Of a DNA stretch of 64,000 bases, positions 7,567 to 16,762 are shown in pieces. This stretch comes from D2472 sp964275585 (lineage in GTDB: Bacteria; Pseudomonadota; Gammaproteobacteria; Magnimaribacterales; D2472). Numbering within the stretch: position 1 is the first letter of the stretch; each line of letters opens with the position of its first letter. Location of the stretch: positions 1 to 64,000 of the forward strand of contig CAXYCJ010000016.1 of NCBI GenBank assembly GCA_964275585.1. The letters are read 5' to 3'. The notes under the pieces are model-generated. The model did no database searches. It worked only from the letters and a program-made list of their open reading frames with translations, and had not been told where the DNA came from. Both the position numbers and the translations under genes were made by a program.

Positions 7567-8420
7567 CGATTACTGCCAGTCAAGTTAAAGAGTTAAGAGA
7601 AATGTCAGGTGTTGGCATGATGGAGTGCAAAAAAGCATTAGTTGAGACTAACGGAGACCTGAATAAAGCTTTAGATCTATTAAGAGCCAATAGCTCTCTA
7701 AAGGCCGAGAAGAAAGCTTCTAGAGTTGCTGCTGATGGAGAGGTAAAAGTTTCTGAAAATTCTTCTTATAGTACCCTTGTTGAAATTAATTCTGAAACAG
7801 ATTTTGCAGCTAAAGACGCTCAATTCAAGGAATTTACTAACTTAGTTTCAGAGCGCATGACAAAAACTCAAATTAATTCTATTGATGATTTAAATGATTT
7901 ATTTTCAGATCAAAGACAATCTTTAATTCAGTCAATTGGAGAAAATATTCAATTAAGAAGATTAAAAACTCTTGAGACCCCTCAAGGAGGATCAATAGGT
8001 TCTTACATTCATTCTGATGGCAAGTTGGCAGCCTTAGTGTCAATTAATAAAGAGAATAAAGAGCTGGCAAAAGATTTAGCAATGCATGTTTCGGCGACTA
8101 ATCCCAGCTGTCTCACTGCAGATGATATGGACCCTGAGCTTTTAAAAAGAGAAAGGGCAATTTTTCTTGCACAAGCTGAGGAGTCAGGGAAAGATGCTGC
8201 TATCATGGAAAAAATGGTAGATGGAAAAGTAAAAAGATTTTTATCCGAGGTCACGCTCGTTTCCCAGGGATTTGTAAAAAATCCCGATCAATCCATTCAA
8301 GAGCTTCTAGATGATAGTGAGGCTTTAATCATAGACTTTGTTAGATTTAAAGTGGGAGAGGGCATTGAAGTAGAGGTAAAAGACTTTGCAACTGAGGTAG
8401 CCGAGCAACTCAAGCAATGA
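7563..8420 (+). CDS. tsf: Elongation factor Ts
   Basis: EF-Ts recycles EF-Tu by exchanging GDP for GTP. The 285-residue product has the N-terminal UBA-like domain with VKELREMSGVGMMECKKAL. The TDFAAKDAQF segment, which contacts EF-Tu, and the C-terminal coiled-coil and core regions follow. The ATG overlaps the rpsB stop (ATGA), and its own stop overlaps the pyrH start in the same way. Co-expression with S2 is universal in this group. Confidence 0.97.
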   Translation: MTITASQVKELREMSGVGMMECKKALVETNGDLNKALDLLRANSSLKAEKKASRVAADGEVKVSENSSYSTLVEINSETDFAAKDAQFKEFTNLVSERMTKTQINSIDDLNDLFSDQRQSLIQSIGENIQLRRLKTLETPQGGSIGSYIHSDGKLAALVSINKENKELAKDLAMHVSATNPSCLTADDMDPELLKRERAIFLAQAEESGKDAAIMEKMVDGKVKRFLSEVTLVSQGFVKNPDQSIQELLDDSEALIIDFVRFKVGEGIEVEVKDFATEVAEQLKQ

Positions 8421-9130
8421 TCGATCTCTCATACAAACGCCTCCTTGTAAAATTTAGCGGAGAGGCTGTTGCTGGAGATGATGATCATGGCATTGATCCC
8501 AAAATCTTAGATCAAATGGCTGCTTCTGTAAAAGATTGTAAAGAGCTGGGTGCTGAGATTGGCATTGTAATTGGTGGAGGTAATTTATTCAGGGGAGAGA
8601 AGTTAAGCAGAGCTGGCATGGATAGAGTAGCTGGAGATCATATGGGGATGCTTGCTACGGTTATGAATGGAATAGCCCTTAGAGATGCCCTAGAAAGAGC
8701 CGGGGTTAAGACAAGAGTGATGTCAGCAATACCAATGTCTGGCTTAGTCGAGCATTATGATCGACGTTTAGCAATTCAACTTTTATCAAACGGTTTTGTA
8801 GTTATTTTTACTGCGGGAACTGGAAATCCATTCTTTACAACTGACAGCGCAGGGTGTCTTCGGGCAATAGAAATTCAAGCAGACATCATGCTGAAGGCCA
8901 CTCGTGTTGATGGCGTTTATTCTGATGACCCTGAAAAAGTACCTAATGCAACTTTCTTTTCAACGCTTTCTTACGATGATGCAATTCAAAAAAATCTTAA
9001 AGTCATGGACGCAACTGCATTAACATTAGCCAGAGATCATAATTTGCCATTAAAAGTATTTAATTTAAATCATGAAGATGCTCTCAAAAGTATTGCTTGC
9101 GGTGAAGAAATCGGGACATTAATATCATAG
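8417..9130 (+). CDS. pyrH: UMP kinase PyrH
   Basis: Bacterial UMP kinase of the amino-acid-kinase fold phosphorylates UMP to UDP. It shows KRLLVKFSGEAVAGDD at the start, VIGGGNLFRG, a conserved DHMGMLATVMNG segment and TGNPFFTTDSAG for substrate and ATP binding. VDGVYSDDPEK is the family signature. Its length of 237 residues is normal. It overlaps tsf by 4 bases and is 2 bases from frr, the standard order. Confidence 0.97.
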   Translation: MIDLSYKRLLVKFSGEAVAGDDDHGIDPKILDQMAASVKDCKELGAEIGIVIGGGNLFRGEKLSRAGMDRVAGDHMGMLATVMNGIALRDALERAGVKTRVMSAIPMSGLVEHYDRRLAIQLLSNGFVVIFTAGTGNPFFTTDSAGCLRAIEIQADIMLKATRVDGVYSDDPEKVPNATFFSTLSYDDAIQKNLKVMDATALTLARDHNLPLKVFNLNHEDALKSIACGEEIGTLIS

Positions 9131-9132
9131 TT

Positions 9133-9687
9133 ATGGATGAAATAATTAATCACATCAAACTTAAGATGCAAAAATCACTTGAGTCGCTTGCACATGAGTT
9201 TAATAAAATTCGTACCGGAAGAGCTAATCCTAATATTCTAGATTCAGTAAAAATTGATTACTACGGCAATCCCACTCAAATTAGTCAAGCTGCCAATATT
9301 TCTATTGAAGAGGGCAGAACCCTTGTTATTTCTCCATGGGATAAATCTTTAATCTCAGAAATAGAGAAAGCAATAATGAAATCAGATTTAGGATTAAATC
9401 CCAGCACAAGCGGAGATTTAATCAGAGTTACAATGCCTTCTTTAACGGAAGAAACTCGCCAAGAGTATATTAAACAAGCAAGAACTGATGCAGAAAACTC
9501 TCGTATTTCGATTAGGAATACTCGTCGTGATGCAAATAATTCTGCAAAGAATCAGCAAAAAGCTGGTGATTTCTCAGAAGATGATCTGAAGAGAATTGAA
9601 GATTTAGTTCAAAAAGAAACAGATTATTTTATTAATTTAGTTGAGACTGAACTTAAGAAAAAAGAAGCAGATTTGCTGGAAATCTAG
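9133..9687 (+). CDS. frr: Ribosome recycling factor
   Basis: RRF splits post-termination ribosomes together with EF-G. The 184-residue protein contains FNKIRTGRANPNILD and VKIDYYGNPTQISQAANIS near the N-terminus. The LTEETRQEYIKQA segment and a long three-helix bundle with IRNTRRDANN follow, which match the family throughout. It lies between pyrH and uppS. Confidence 0.97.
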   Translation: MDEIINHIKLKMQKSLESLAHEFNKIRTGRANPNILDSVKIDYYGNPTQISQAANISIEEGRTLVISPWDKSLISEIEKAIMKSDLGLNPSTSGDLIRVTMPSLTEETRQEYIKQARTDAENSRISIRNTRRDANNSAKNQQKAGDFSEDDLKRIEDLVQKETDYFINLVETELKKKEADLLEI

Positions 9688-9704
9688 AGCGCCTAGCAGC
9701 CAAG

Positions 9705-10436
9705 ATGGCAATTAACACCAATATAGAACTTAACCTCTCAGGGATTAATGCAGCTATCATTATGGATGGCAACGGAAGGTGGGCAAAAGTAAATGCTTTA
9801 AATATTACATCAGGGCACGAAAAGGGAGTCGAGGTTGTTAGAAGTATTGTGGAGCTGGCTGTAAAAGTTAATCTTAAATCTTTAAGTTTATATGCATTCA
9901 GTACCGAGAATTGGTCACGCCCTAAGAAAGAAATTTTAGGAATTAAAAAACTCATTATTAAAGCTATTAAAGCTCAGGTCCCCGAACTGATCCAACAGAA
10001 AGTTAGCTTAAATTTTTTTGGTGACTTTCATTCATTTGGTCAAGAGGTTATTGAGGCTGTAGATGGGGCTGAACAAGATACTGCATTTCAAGAACCAAAT
10101 CTAAGGCTAAATATAGCATTGGGATATGGCGGTAGAGCAGATATTTTGCAGGCAACTCAATTAATCGCTAAAGAGGTATCAGATAATACTTTATTAATTG
10201 AAGATATTTCTGATGACACTATTTTTTATTATTTAAAAGCTCCTATCAAAGAATTAGATTTATTAATCAGAACAGGAGGAGATCATCGGATAAGTAATTT
10301 TCTACTTTATCATATGGCATATACTGAAATTCAATTCTCAAAAACACTTTGGCCAGATTTTACTGACTTAGAGTTTGAAGCATGCCTAAAAGAATTCTTA
10401 AAAACGGAGCGAAGATTTGGTAAAAGAACTATATAA
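9705..10436 (+). CDS. uppS: Undecaprenyl (polyprenyl) diphosphate synthase
   Basis: This cis-prenyltransferase makes the C55 lipid carrier for peptidoglycan and O-antigen from farnesyl diphosphate and isopentenyl diphosphate. The IIMDGNGRWAK motif with the catalytic aspartate is at the N-terminus. SLYAFSTENWSRPKKE follows, and the C-terminal ELDLLIRTGGDHRISNFL segment binds substrate. The RTSGE motif reads RTGGD here, a mild variation. The length of 243 residues is normal. It overlaps the TTG start of cdsA by 20 bases. Confidence 0.95.
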   Translation: MAINTNIELNLSGINAAIIMDGNGRWAKVNALNITSGHEKGVEVVRSIVELAVKVNLKSLSLYAFSTENWSRPKKEILGIKKLIIKAIKAQVPELIQQKVSLNFFGDFHSFGQEVIEAVDGAEQDTAFQEPNLRLNIALGYGGRADILQATQLIAKEVSDNTLLIEDISDDTIFYYLKAPIKELDLLIRTGGDHRISNFLLYHMAYTEIQFSKTLWPDFTDLEFEACLKEFLKTERRFGKRTI

Positions 10437-11235
10437 AAATATCTTAAAGAGATTACCATCAGCCTTGCTCATGGCCGCGTCTGTTATTGGAGTTTTGTAT
10501 ACTCAAAACTTTGTAATTATTGGCGCATTAGTTATCTTGGTTGCAGTTCTCCTTTTACATGAGTGGCTTCAATTATCAAAAACTAAGATTAATCTAGGAC
10601 AAATTATTTTTCTCATTGCCCCAATAGTGTTTTCTATGTATCTTGGAAAAATTTTTGTAAAGTACTTCCTCTTAGTAGCAATGATCTTTTGGATAATTTA
10701 TACAATATCCTTGATCTCCAGAAGAACTCATTTAATTCCAGGAGTGAGTTTTAATAACAATTATTTAGGAATTTTTTTAATCCAAAGTTTCTCTTTTGGA
10801 GTAATAAGTATTTTGTTATTTTTAAATTATCTTGAGATTAGTAACTTTTTTATTCTTTTCTTGATTCTGTTCTGCACAGTTTTAATAGATGTGGGTGCTT
10901 ATTTGGTCGGAAGCACTATCGGAAAAACACCTTTGTTCCAAGAGTTAAGTCCAAACAAAACTCTAGAAGGGCTAATTGGAGGCTTAATAGCAGTATTAGT
11001 ATTTATATTGATGATTTATTGGACAGAGCTCATAACGATTAATTTATTATTGCTAATTGCTTTGAGCATGCCATTTGCTTTTGTTGGAGATTACTTTGAG
11101 AGCCAACTAAAACGAAATCAAAAACTTAAAGATAGTGGGTCGTTAATTCCTGGTCACGGAGGAGTCTGGGATCGTTTAGACTCTCATATTTCTGTAATTA
11201 TGGTTTTTGCACCAATTTGTATTTGGGTTTCATGA
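10417..11235 (+). CDS. cdsA: CdsA, phosphatidate cytidylyltransferase
   Basis: CdsA makes CDP-diacylglycerol from phosphatidate and CTP, the branch point of phospholipid synthesis, in the inner membrane. The protein has about eight hydrophobic segments. It ends with the family signature SQLKRNQKLKDSGSLIPGHG followed by GVWDRLDS. TTG at 10417 is accepted because ACGGAGCGAAG lies just upstream as a ribosome site. The overlap with uppS implies coupled translation. The length of 272 residues is near the family norm. Confidence 0.93.
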   Translation: MVKELYKNILKRLPSALLMAASVIGVLYTQNFVIIGALVILVAVLLLHEWLQLSKTKINLGQIIFLIAPIVFSMYLGKIFVKYFLLVAMIFWIIYTISLISRRTHLIPGVSFNNNYLGIFLIQSFSFGVISILLFLNYLEISNFFILFLILFCTVLIDVGAYLVGSTIGKTPLFQELSPNKTLEGLIGGLIAVLVFILMIYWTELITINLLLLIALSMPFAFVGDYFESQLKRNQKLKDSGSLIPGHGGVWDRLDSHISVIMVFAPICIWVS

Positions 11236-12383
11236 AGAATATTGTTTTATTGGGGGCAACTGGAAGCATTGGTCATAGCACGCTGAATGTCCTAAGACAG
11301 AATAAAGACGAGTTCTGCTTAAAAGGCATTGCCCTGAATCAAGATTTAGATGGTGCTTTAAAAATTGCAAATGAATTTAAGCCAGAATTTATTTTTATTC
11401 CTAGCGATAACATCAATAAAGGGCACCCTCTTTTTTCCTGTAAGTCTAAAATTCTTACAGGGACAAATAATTTACAAGAAATGGTTCAACATCCAGCAGT
11501 TGATATTGTCATATCAGCTATTTCAGGTTTCGCTGGTCTGCAAGCAAGTTTTTTTGCTATTGAAGCAGGCAAAACTACATTAGTTGCTAACAAAGAAAGC
11601 ATAGTGGCGGCCGGTGATATATTAATGCCACTTGCCTTTAAGAATAACGCAAGAATTATTCCAGTGGACAGTGAGCATAATGCAATTCACCAATGCCTCC
11701 TTGGTGAAAGAGACTTATCTAAAATTTCTAAAATTATTATCACTGCATCTGGCGGACCTTTTAGAAAGTTATCAATGAAGGAGTTGGAGTCAGTAACGTT
11801 GGAAGATTCCCTACAGCACCCTACATGGAGTATGGGGCCAAAGATTACAATAGATTCAGCGACGCTCATGAATAAATGTCTTGAGTTAATTGAAGCCTGT
11901 TACTTATTTGATATTCCAGAATCTAAAATTGATATTGCTGTTCATCCACAAAGTATTATCCATTCAATGGTGACATTTGTAGATGGCTCAACAATTGCGC
12001 AAATGAGTAACCCCAACATGGAGGTACCAATAGCCAATGCACTGGGCATAGAGGATAGACTGCCGATTCAATTTAATGAGCTAGACTTCTCTTCAATAGA
12101 CCTCAGTTTTGAACCTATTCCCCAAGGCAGAGAGTTAATTTTTGATATGGCACGTGAGGTTTGTAGGCAAAAAGGAAATTTAGGCGTAATTTTTAATGCT
12201 GCTAACGAAACTGCAGTTCAGGCAATGACAGACGGAAGGATAAATTTTTATAATATTTATCAGGTAGTTGATAGAACTTTTAATCACTTTTCTTGTTCTA
12301 AGATCTACACAATAGAAGAAGTTTTTGATTATGATAAACAAGCACGCATTCAGGCAGAGAAGGTGATAGAATCCCTAAACTAA
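11232..12383 (+). CDS. dxr: Dxr, 1-deoxy-D-xylulose 5-phosphate reductoisomerase
   Basis: Dxr (IspC) converts DXP to methylerythritol phosphate with NADPH in the non-mevalonate isoprenoid pathway, feeding uppS two genes upstream. The N-terminal dinucleotide motif is LLGATGSIGHSTL. ANKESIVAAG, VDSEHNAIHQCL (metal ligands) and ITASGGPFRK are all present, with a catalytic flap and a C-terminal helical domain. The ATG at 11232 overlaps the cdsA stop (ATGA) and gives 383 residues; an in-frame TTG at 11217 is less likely. Confidence 0.96.
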   Translation: MKNIVLLGATGSIGHSTLNVLRQNKDEFCLKGIALNQDLDGALKIANEFKPEFIFIPSDNINKGHPLFSCKSKILTGTNNLQEMVQHPAVDIVISAISGFAGLQASFFAIEAGKTTLVANKESIVAAGDILMPLAFKNNARIIPVDSEHNAIHQCLLGERDLSKISKIIITASGGPFRKLSMKELESVTLEDSLQHPTWSMGPKITIDSATLMNKCLELIEACYLFDIPESKIDIAVHPQSIIHSMVTFVDGSTIAQMSNPNMEVPIANALGIEDRLPIQFNELDFSSIDLSFEPIPQGRELIFDMAREVCRQKGNLGVIFNAANETAVQAMTDGRINFYNIYQVVDRTFNHFSCSKIYTIEEVFDYDKQARIQAEKVIESLN

Positions 12384-12396
12384 TTTTTCCATTAAC

Positions 12397-13740
12397 ATGA
12401 TATATCTATTCTCAGCAATTATTTTATTGGGCGTATTAATCGCAATCCATGAATATGGCCATTTTATTGTTGGTAGACTTTGCAAGATCCATATCTATAG
12501 GTTCTCTATCGGTATGGGCCCAGTTGTATATAAAAAAATTGATAAACATGGAACTGAATTTGCTCTATCGGCTCTCCCCTTAGGTGGATATGTCGCATTT
12601 CATACGGAAAAGTCTGGCGATGAGGAATCTGACTTAGTTAACTCTCTTTCCCCTGAACAAAAAGCTAATACCTTTGAAAGCAAGCCAAAGTGGCAGAGAG
12701 CTTGTGTCATGCTAGCAGGGCCTGTTGCGAATTTTATTCTTGCTATAGGAATTCTTTCTGTAATTTTTGCAAACTCAGTAGAGAGACAATTTATTCCAGA
12801 AGTCGGAGAAATATCCTCTGTTTACCTTGCACAAAATGCATCTCTCCAACCTGGAGATGTCTTAGTTGGTATTAATGGTAAGCAAGTATCTAGCATGCAA
12901 AATATTAGGCTGGAGTTGCTTTCATTCTCAGGATCCTCTGGTTTTTTAGACTTGGCATTTCAGTCTAATGATGGTCAGAAACAGTTTGATGTATCCATGC
13001 CTGTCACCAATTTTTTATCAACTCCTGAGGCTCAAAATACTCCTGAAAATTTTTTGGGCTTTGACATCATCATGAAATTACAACCCATCGTTGGTGTCAT
13101 TTCTGACGATTCAAAAGCTCTTCAAAGCGGTTTAAAAGTAAATGACCGAATCATTGCTATCAATAGCCAGCCGGTATATTCATTTGAAGACTTAAAAATA
13201 TTTCTTGAGGGCTACCAAGGACCCGATATCGACTTAAAAATTGAAAGATTAAATAAAGTTTTGTATTTAAATATACCTCTTGGAACTAGAAAAAACTCAG
13301 AGGGAGTTGAAGAGAAATTTATTGGAATTCAGCCTGGAATGCAAAGATCTTGGATGGGATCTATCTCCAAAGGGACATATGAGACCTACAATCTCAGCGT
13401 TAAAACCCTCACCTTCGTTGGAAAAATGATTACTAGAGATTTGGGAACACAAAACCTTAGCGGTCCTATTGGCATAGTACAAATGGCAGGAGATACAGCT
13501 AAGGCCGGGGTTTTACCTTTCTTATATTTAATGGCATTGCTCAGCATCAGCCTGGGTGTGTTAAATTTGCTACCGATTCCAGTTCTGGATGGAGGTCAGC
13601 TTGTTATGCTCGGCGTGGAGGCTATTAGAGGCTCTCCGATGCCTGAGAAAATGGAGAATCTATTTTATATGTCAGGATGGGTAGCCGTTGGATTCCTAAT
13701 GATTTTTGCAGTATTTAATGACATCTCTAAATTTTTATAA
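12397..13740 (+). CDS. rseP: RseP, site-2 intramembrane zinc protease
   Basis: RseP cleaves the anti-sigma factor RseA within the membrane during the envelope stress response. The zinc motif HEYGH is at residues 18-22 in the first membrane helix. Two PDZ domains occupy about residues 120-310. NLLPIPVLDGG near residue 390 supplies the third zinc ligand, an aspartate. The length of 447 residues is typical. It sits directly before bamA, linking outer-membrane assembly to stress signalling. Confidence 0.96.
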   Translation: MIYLFSAIILLGVLIAIHEYGHFIVGRLCKIHIYRFSIGMGPVVYKKIDKHGTEFALSALPLGGYVAFHTEKSGDEESDLVNSLSPEQKANTFESKPKWQRACVMLAGPVANFILAIGILSVIFANSVERQFIPEVGEISSVYLAQNASLQPGDVLVGINGKQVSSMQNIRLELLSFSGSSGFLDLAFQSNDGQKQFDVSMPVTNFLSTPEAQNTPENFLGFDIIMKLQPIVGVISDDSKALQSGLKVNDRIIAINSQPVYSFEDLKIFLEGYQGPDIDLKIERLNKVLYLNIPLGTRKNSEGVEEKFIGIQPGMQRSWMGSISKGTYETYNLSVKTLTFVGKMITRDLGTQNLSGPIGIVQMAGDTAKAGVLPFLYLMALLSISLGVLNLLPIPVLDGGQLVMLGVEAIRGSPMPEKMENLFYMSGWVAVGFLMIFAVFNDISKFL

Positions 13741-13751
13741 GTTCTAATTAA

Positions 13752-16163
13752 ATGAAAAAACTATCTCTTTATTTACTTATTCTTATATCATTTACAGCAG
13801 CAGCTTTTGATGAATTCCTAATCACTGATATTAGAATTGTTGGGTTACAAAGAGTATCCATTGGAAGTATTTTTACCTCTATCCCGGTTAGTGTCGGCGA
13901 TAAAATGAATCAAGGAAAAGTCTCAGAAATAACAAGGGCTTTATTCTCCACCGCACAATTTAATGATATTCAAATAGCTAAAGATGGCAATGCTTTAATT
14001 ATAAGCGTGGAGGAGCGCCCTTCAATTTCTGCAATTGAGCTTGAGGGAAATAAGGCTCTTAAATCTGAAGATTTACTCAAAGGTTTAGATGGAGCTGGTA
14101 TCTCTGAAGGCCAAGTCTATAAACGCTCCACACTAAATGGTATGAAAAGTGAACTTGTACGCCAATATGCATCACAAGGTAGGTATGGTGCAGGAGTAGA
14201 GATAGAGGCAATAGATAAACCAAGAAACACTATTGAATTAAAAATTATTATTGATGAAGGGAAGAGTGCAAAAATCAAGAAAGTTAGTATTATTGGAAAT
14301 AAATTGTTCTCCGATGAAGACCTAATGGCTGGGTTTGAATTAAAAGAGGGTAAATGGTATTCCTTTCTTTCAAATAAAAATAAATATTCTAAAGAAAAAT
14401 TAAAAGGTGACATTGAAAATTTAGAATCATTTTATCTGGATCGTGGTTATTTAAAATTTTCCATTGAGTCTTCCCAGGTCTCTGTTTCGAAAGACAAGAA
14501 AGATGTTTTTATTACCTTGAGTATTAGCGAGGGTGAGCAATATAAAATTGATGATGTTACCGTTATTGGTGAGATGCCGTTAGATGAATTACTTTACTCT
14601 CCAATTGTTGCAAGCCTTAAAGATCAAATCTATTCCCAGGCACAAATTACTTCTATAGAAGAGTATTTCGTTAACCTGTTAGGTAATGAGGGTTATACAT
14701 TTGCTGAAGTCACAGGTAACCCAGATATTAATAGAGAAGAAGAAAAGGTTTCACTTATCTTTTTAGTACAGCCAGGCAGTCGAACCTATGCAAGAAAAAT
14801 ACTATTTGCAGGAAACTACTTAACTAATGATGAGGTTCTAAGAAGGGAGATGCGACAATTTGAGGGTGCTTGGGCCTCTGATAATCTTATTGAAGGATCT
14901 AAAATTAGGCTTGAAAGATTAGGTTTTTTTAAAGAGGTTGAGGTTGAAACGCTGCCAGTTCCAGGAACCGAGGATCAGGTGGATATTCTCTTTACAGTTG
15001 AGGAAGAAAGTACTTCTAGCATAGGTGGATCAGTTGGATATAGTGATTTTGGTATGAATTTAGGATTGAATCTTTCAGACAATAACTATCTTGGGACTGG
15101 CAACAGATTTAATCTTGGTATCAACAAAAGCGTCTATCAGGAATCTTACAATATTTCATTTTTTGATCCTTATTTTACGATGGATGGTGTTAGTAGAGGC
15201 TACAGTGTTTACTACCGGGTTACAGATTACGGTGAGTATAACGTAGCAAATTACTTAACTAATTCAATGGGAGCAGGTGTTCAATTTGGATATCCAATTA
15301 GTGATACTCAGCGCATTGGCCTAAATTTAAATTTTGACAATACTGATATTGATCCTGGTTCATTGCCTTCAAGAGAAATTGCAGACTTCCTTGCTTCAGA
15401 GGGAACTGTATTTGATGTTTTTAAAGCACAAGCAGTATGGTCGCGAATTACTTTGAATAGAGGGATGTTTCCAACTTATGGCTCCTCTACGGATATTATG
15501 TTGCAACTTACTGTCCCAGGAAGTGATCTAACATATTTTAAAACAAACATTAAACAAAAATTTTATCGTCCATTGGGCCTTGCGAACCTTGTCTTTGGCT
15601 TCGATGGAGAGTTGGGTTATATAGGTACATACGGCGATACAAAGATAACTCCATTTTTTGAAAATTTCTATTCTGGCGGTCCTCGATCAATTAGAGGTTT
15701 TGAATCCAATACCTTAGGCCCAAGAGTGACTCCTGCACCTTGTTATGAGTTCAATCCTGTAACTGCGGAATGCCCGCTGATAATTGATACTGACTTTGAT
15801 GGTGTGCCTGATTCAATCGGTCAAAATCCATATGCTTATCAGCAGCTTCGCGATCCAATTGGAGGAAATTTTTTGGTTGAGGGGAGCCTTCAGCTAATTT
15901 TTAAACTTCCAATGGTAGAAGATCAACGCTCGATGCGTTCAGCCTTCTTCTTAGATTTTGGTAATGTATTTTCAACGGATTGCCAGTCATACCAACTTAA
16001 TTGCTATGAGGCATCAGTGGACGAATTGAAATATTCCTTAGGAGTTGGCGTAACCTGGATAACAGGGTTTGGTCCAATGAGCTTTAGCTTCTCACAACCA
16101 TTTAATGACGGCATCTATGATAGAACAGAAGAATTTCAATTCACAATTGGAACGGTGTTTTAG
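13752..16163 (+). CDS. bamA: BamA, outer membrane protein assembly factor
   Basis: BamA is the central barrel of the BAM complex that inserts beta-barrel proteins. A signal peptide (about residues 1-19, ending AAA) is followed by five POTRA domains to about residue 420, then a 16-strand barrel. FYSGGPRSIRGFESNTLGP carries the conserved RGF motif of loop 6, and the chain ends in an aromatic barrel signature (FQFTIGTVF). It has 803 residues. Its partners here are bamE (1316) and the chaperone skp just downstream. Confidence 0.97.
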   Translation: MKKLSLYLLILISFTAAAFDEFLITDIRIVGLQRVSIGSIFTSIPVSVGDKMNQGKVSEITRALFSTAQFNDIQIAKDGNALIISVEERPSISAIELEGNKALKSEDLLKGLDGAGISEGQVYKRSTLNGMKSELVRQYASQGRYGAGVEIEAIDKPRNTIELKIIIDEGKSAKIKKVSIIGNKLFSDEDLMAGFELKEGKWYSFLSNKNKYSKEKLKGDIENLESFYLDRGYLKFSIESSQVSVSKDKKDVFITLSISEGEQYKIDDVTVIGEMPLDELLYSPIVASLKDQIYSQAQITSIEEYFVNLLGNEGYTFAEVTGNPDINREEEKVSLIFLVQPGSRTYARKILFAGNYLTNDEVLRREMRQFEGAWASDNLIEGSKIRLERLGFFKEVEVETLPVPGTEDQVDILFTVEEESTSSIGGSVGYSDFGMNLGLNLSDNNYLGTGNRFNLGINKSVYQESYNISFFDPYFTMDGVSRGYSVYYRVTDYGEYNVANYLTNSMGAGVQFGYPISDTQRIGLNLNFDNTDIDPGSLPSREIADFLASEGTVFDVFKAQAVWSRITLNRGMFPTYGSSTDIMLQLTVPGSDLTYFKTNIKQKFYRPLGLANLVFGFDGELGYIGTYGDTKITPFFENFYSGGPRSIRGFESNTLGPRVTPAPCYEFNPVTAECPLIIDTDFDGVPDSIGQNPYAYQQLRDPIGGNFLVEGSLQLIFKLPMVEDQRSMRSAFFLDFGNVFSTDCQSYQLNCYEASVDELKYSLGVGVTWITGFGPMSFSFSQPFNDGIYDRTEEFQFTIGTVF

Positions 16164-16187
16164 AGATAAGTTAGTGTTATTTATCTC
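16163..16187 (+). terminator. Hairpin after bamA, weak attenuator candidate
   Basis: GAGATAA (16163-16169) pairs with TTATCTC (16181-16187) around an 11-base loop. It starts at the last base of the bamA stop. No T-tract follows, so it may only be an RNA processing or stability element between bamA and skp. Confidence 0.25.
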
Positions 16188-16226
16188 AATTCATATAAAA
16201 TATAACAACCATTTAAGGGGTTTAAG

Positions 16227-16760
16227 ATGAAAAAATTATTATTTATACCAGTATTACTTGCAGCTTTACTTGCAGCTCTTCCAGTCCTTGCAGTTGAGGG
16301 TGTCGCAATCATTGACATGCGAACAGCAATTATATCGACTCAAGTAGCTCAGGATACATTCGAAGCTTTGCAAGAGGACAGTGAATATGCAGGCAGTGTT
16401 GAACAAGCCACATTAATTCAATCAGAACGACAGTCACTTCTTGAGACACTGCAAAAAGATTCAGAGACTCTATCTCCAGAAGAGATTGCTGGTATGCAAA
16501 AGAGCATTCAGGATAAATCTACAGATCTTGAATTTCATGTTGGCAAGATCCGAGCCAAAGAACAAGAAACAGCTGATAAAATTTTTAGAGATCTTACCCC
16601 CTCCTTTCAGAAAATACTTTCTGAGTTAATTGCTGCTAAGGAAATAAAAGTACTTCTTGGTAAAGAAAATGTTCTCTTTAATGATCCTTCGCTTGATCTT
16701 ACAAATACTGTAACCTCAATGCTGGATGTAGCTGCAGCAGCTGGCGCAGACAAAAAATAA
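16227..16760 (+). CDS. skp: Skp/OmpH periplasmic chaperone
   Basis: Skp carries unfolded outer-membrane proteins across the periplasm to BamA. The 177-residue product has a signal peptide (residues 1-22, ending VLA), the family start VAIIDMRTAI and a long helical tentacle region of coiled-coil character. A C-terminal strand in VLFNDPSLDLT completes the trimer body. AAGGGG upstream is a good ribosome site. Position between bamA and lpxD is the standard arrangement. Confidence 0.92.
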   Translation: MKKLLFIPVLLAALLAALPVLAVEGVAIIDMRTAIISTQVAQDTFEALQEDSEYAGSVEQATLIQSERQSLLETLQKDSETLSPEEIAGMQKSIQDKSTDLEFHVGKIRAKEQETADKIFRDLTPSFQKILSELIAAKEIKVLLGKENVLFNDPSLDLTNTVTSMLDVAAAAGADKK

Positions 16761-16762
16761 GC

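Noticed and set aside
7209..7583. Minus-strand open frame opposite the S2 tail (124 codons)
   Set aside because: It is the antisense of the acidic, low-complexity tail, so it is serine-rich by composition only.
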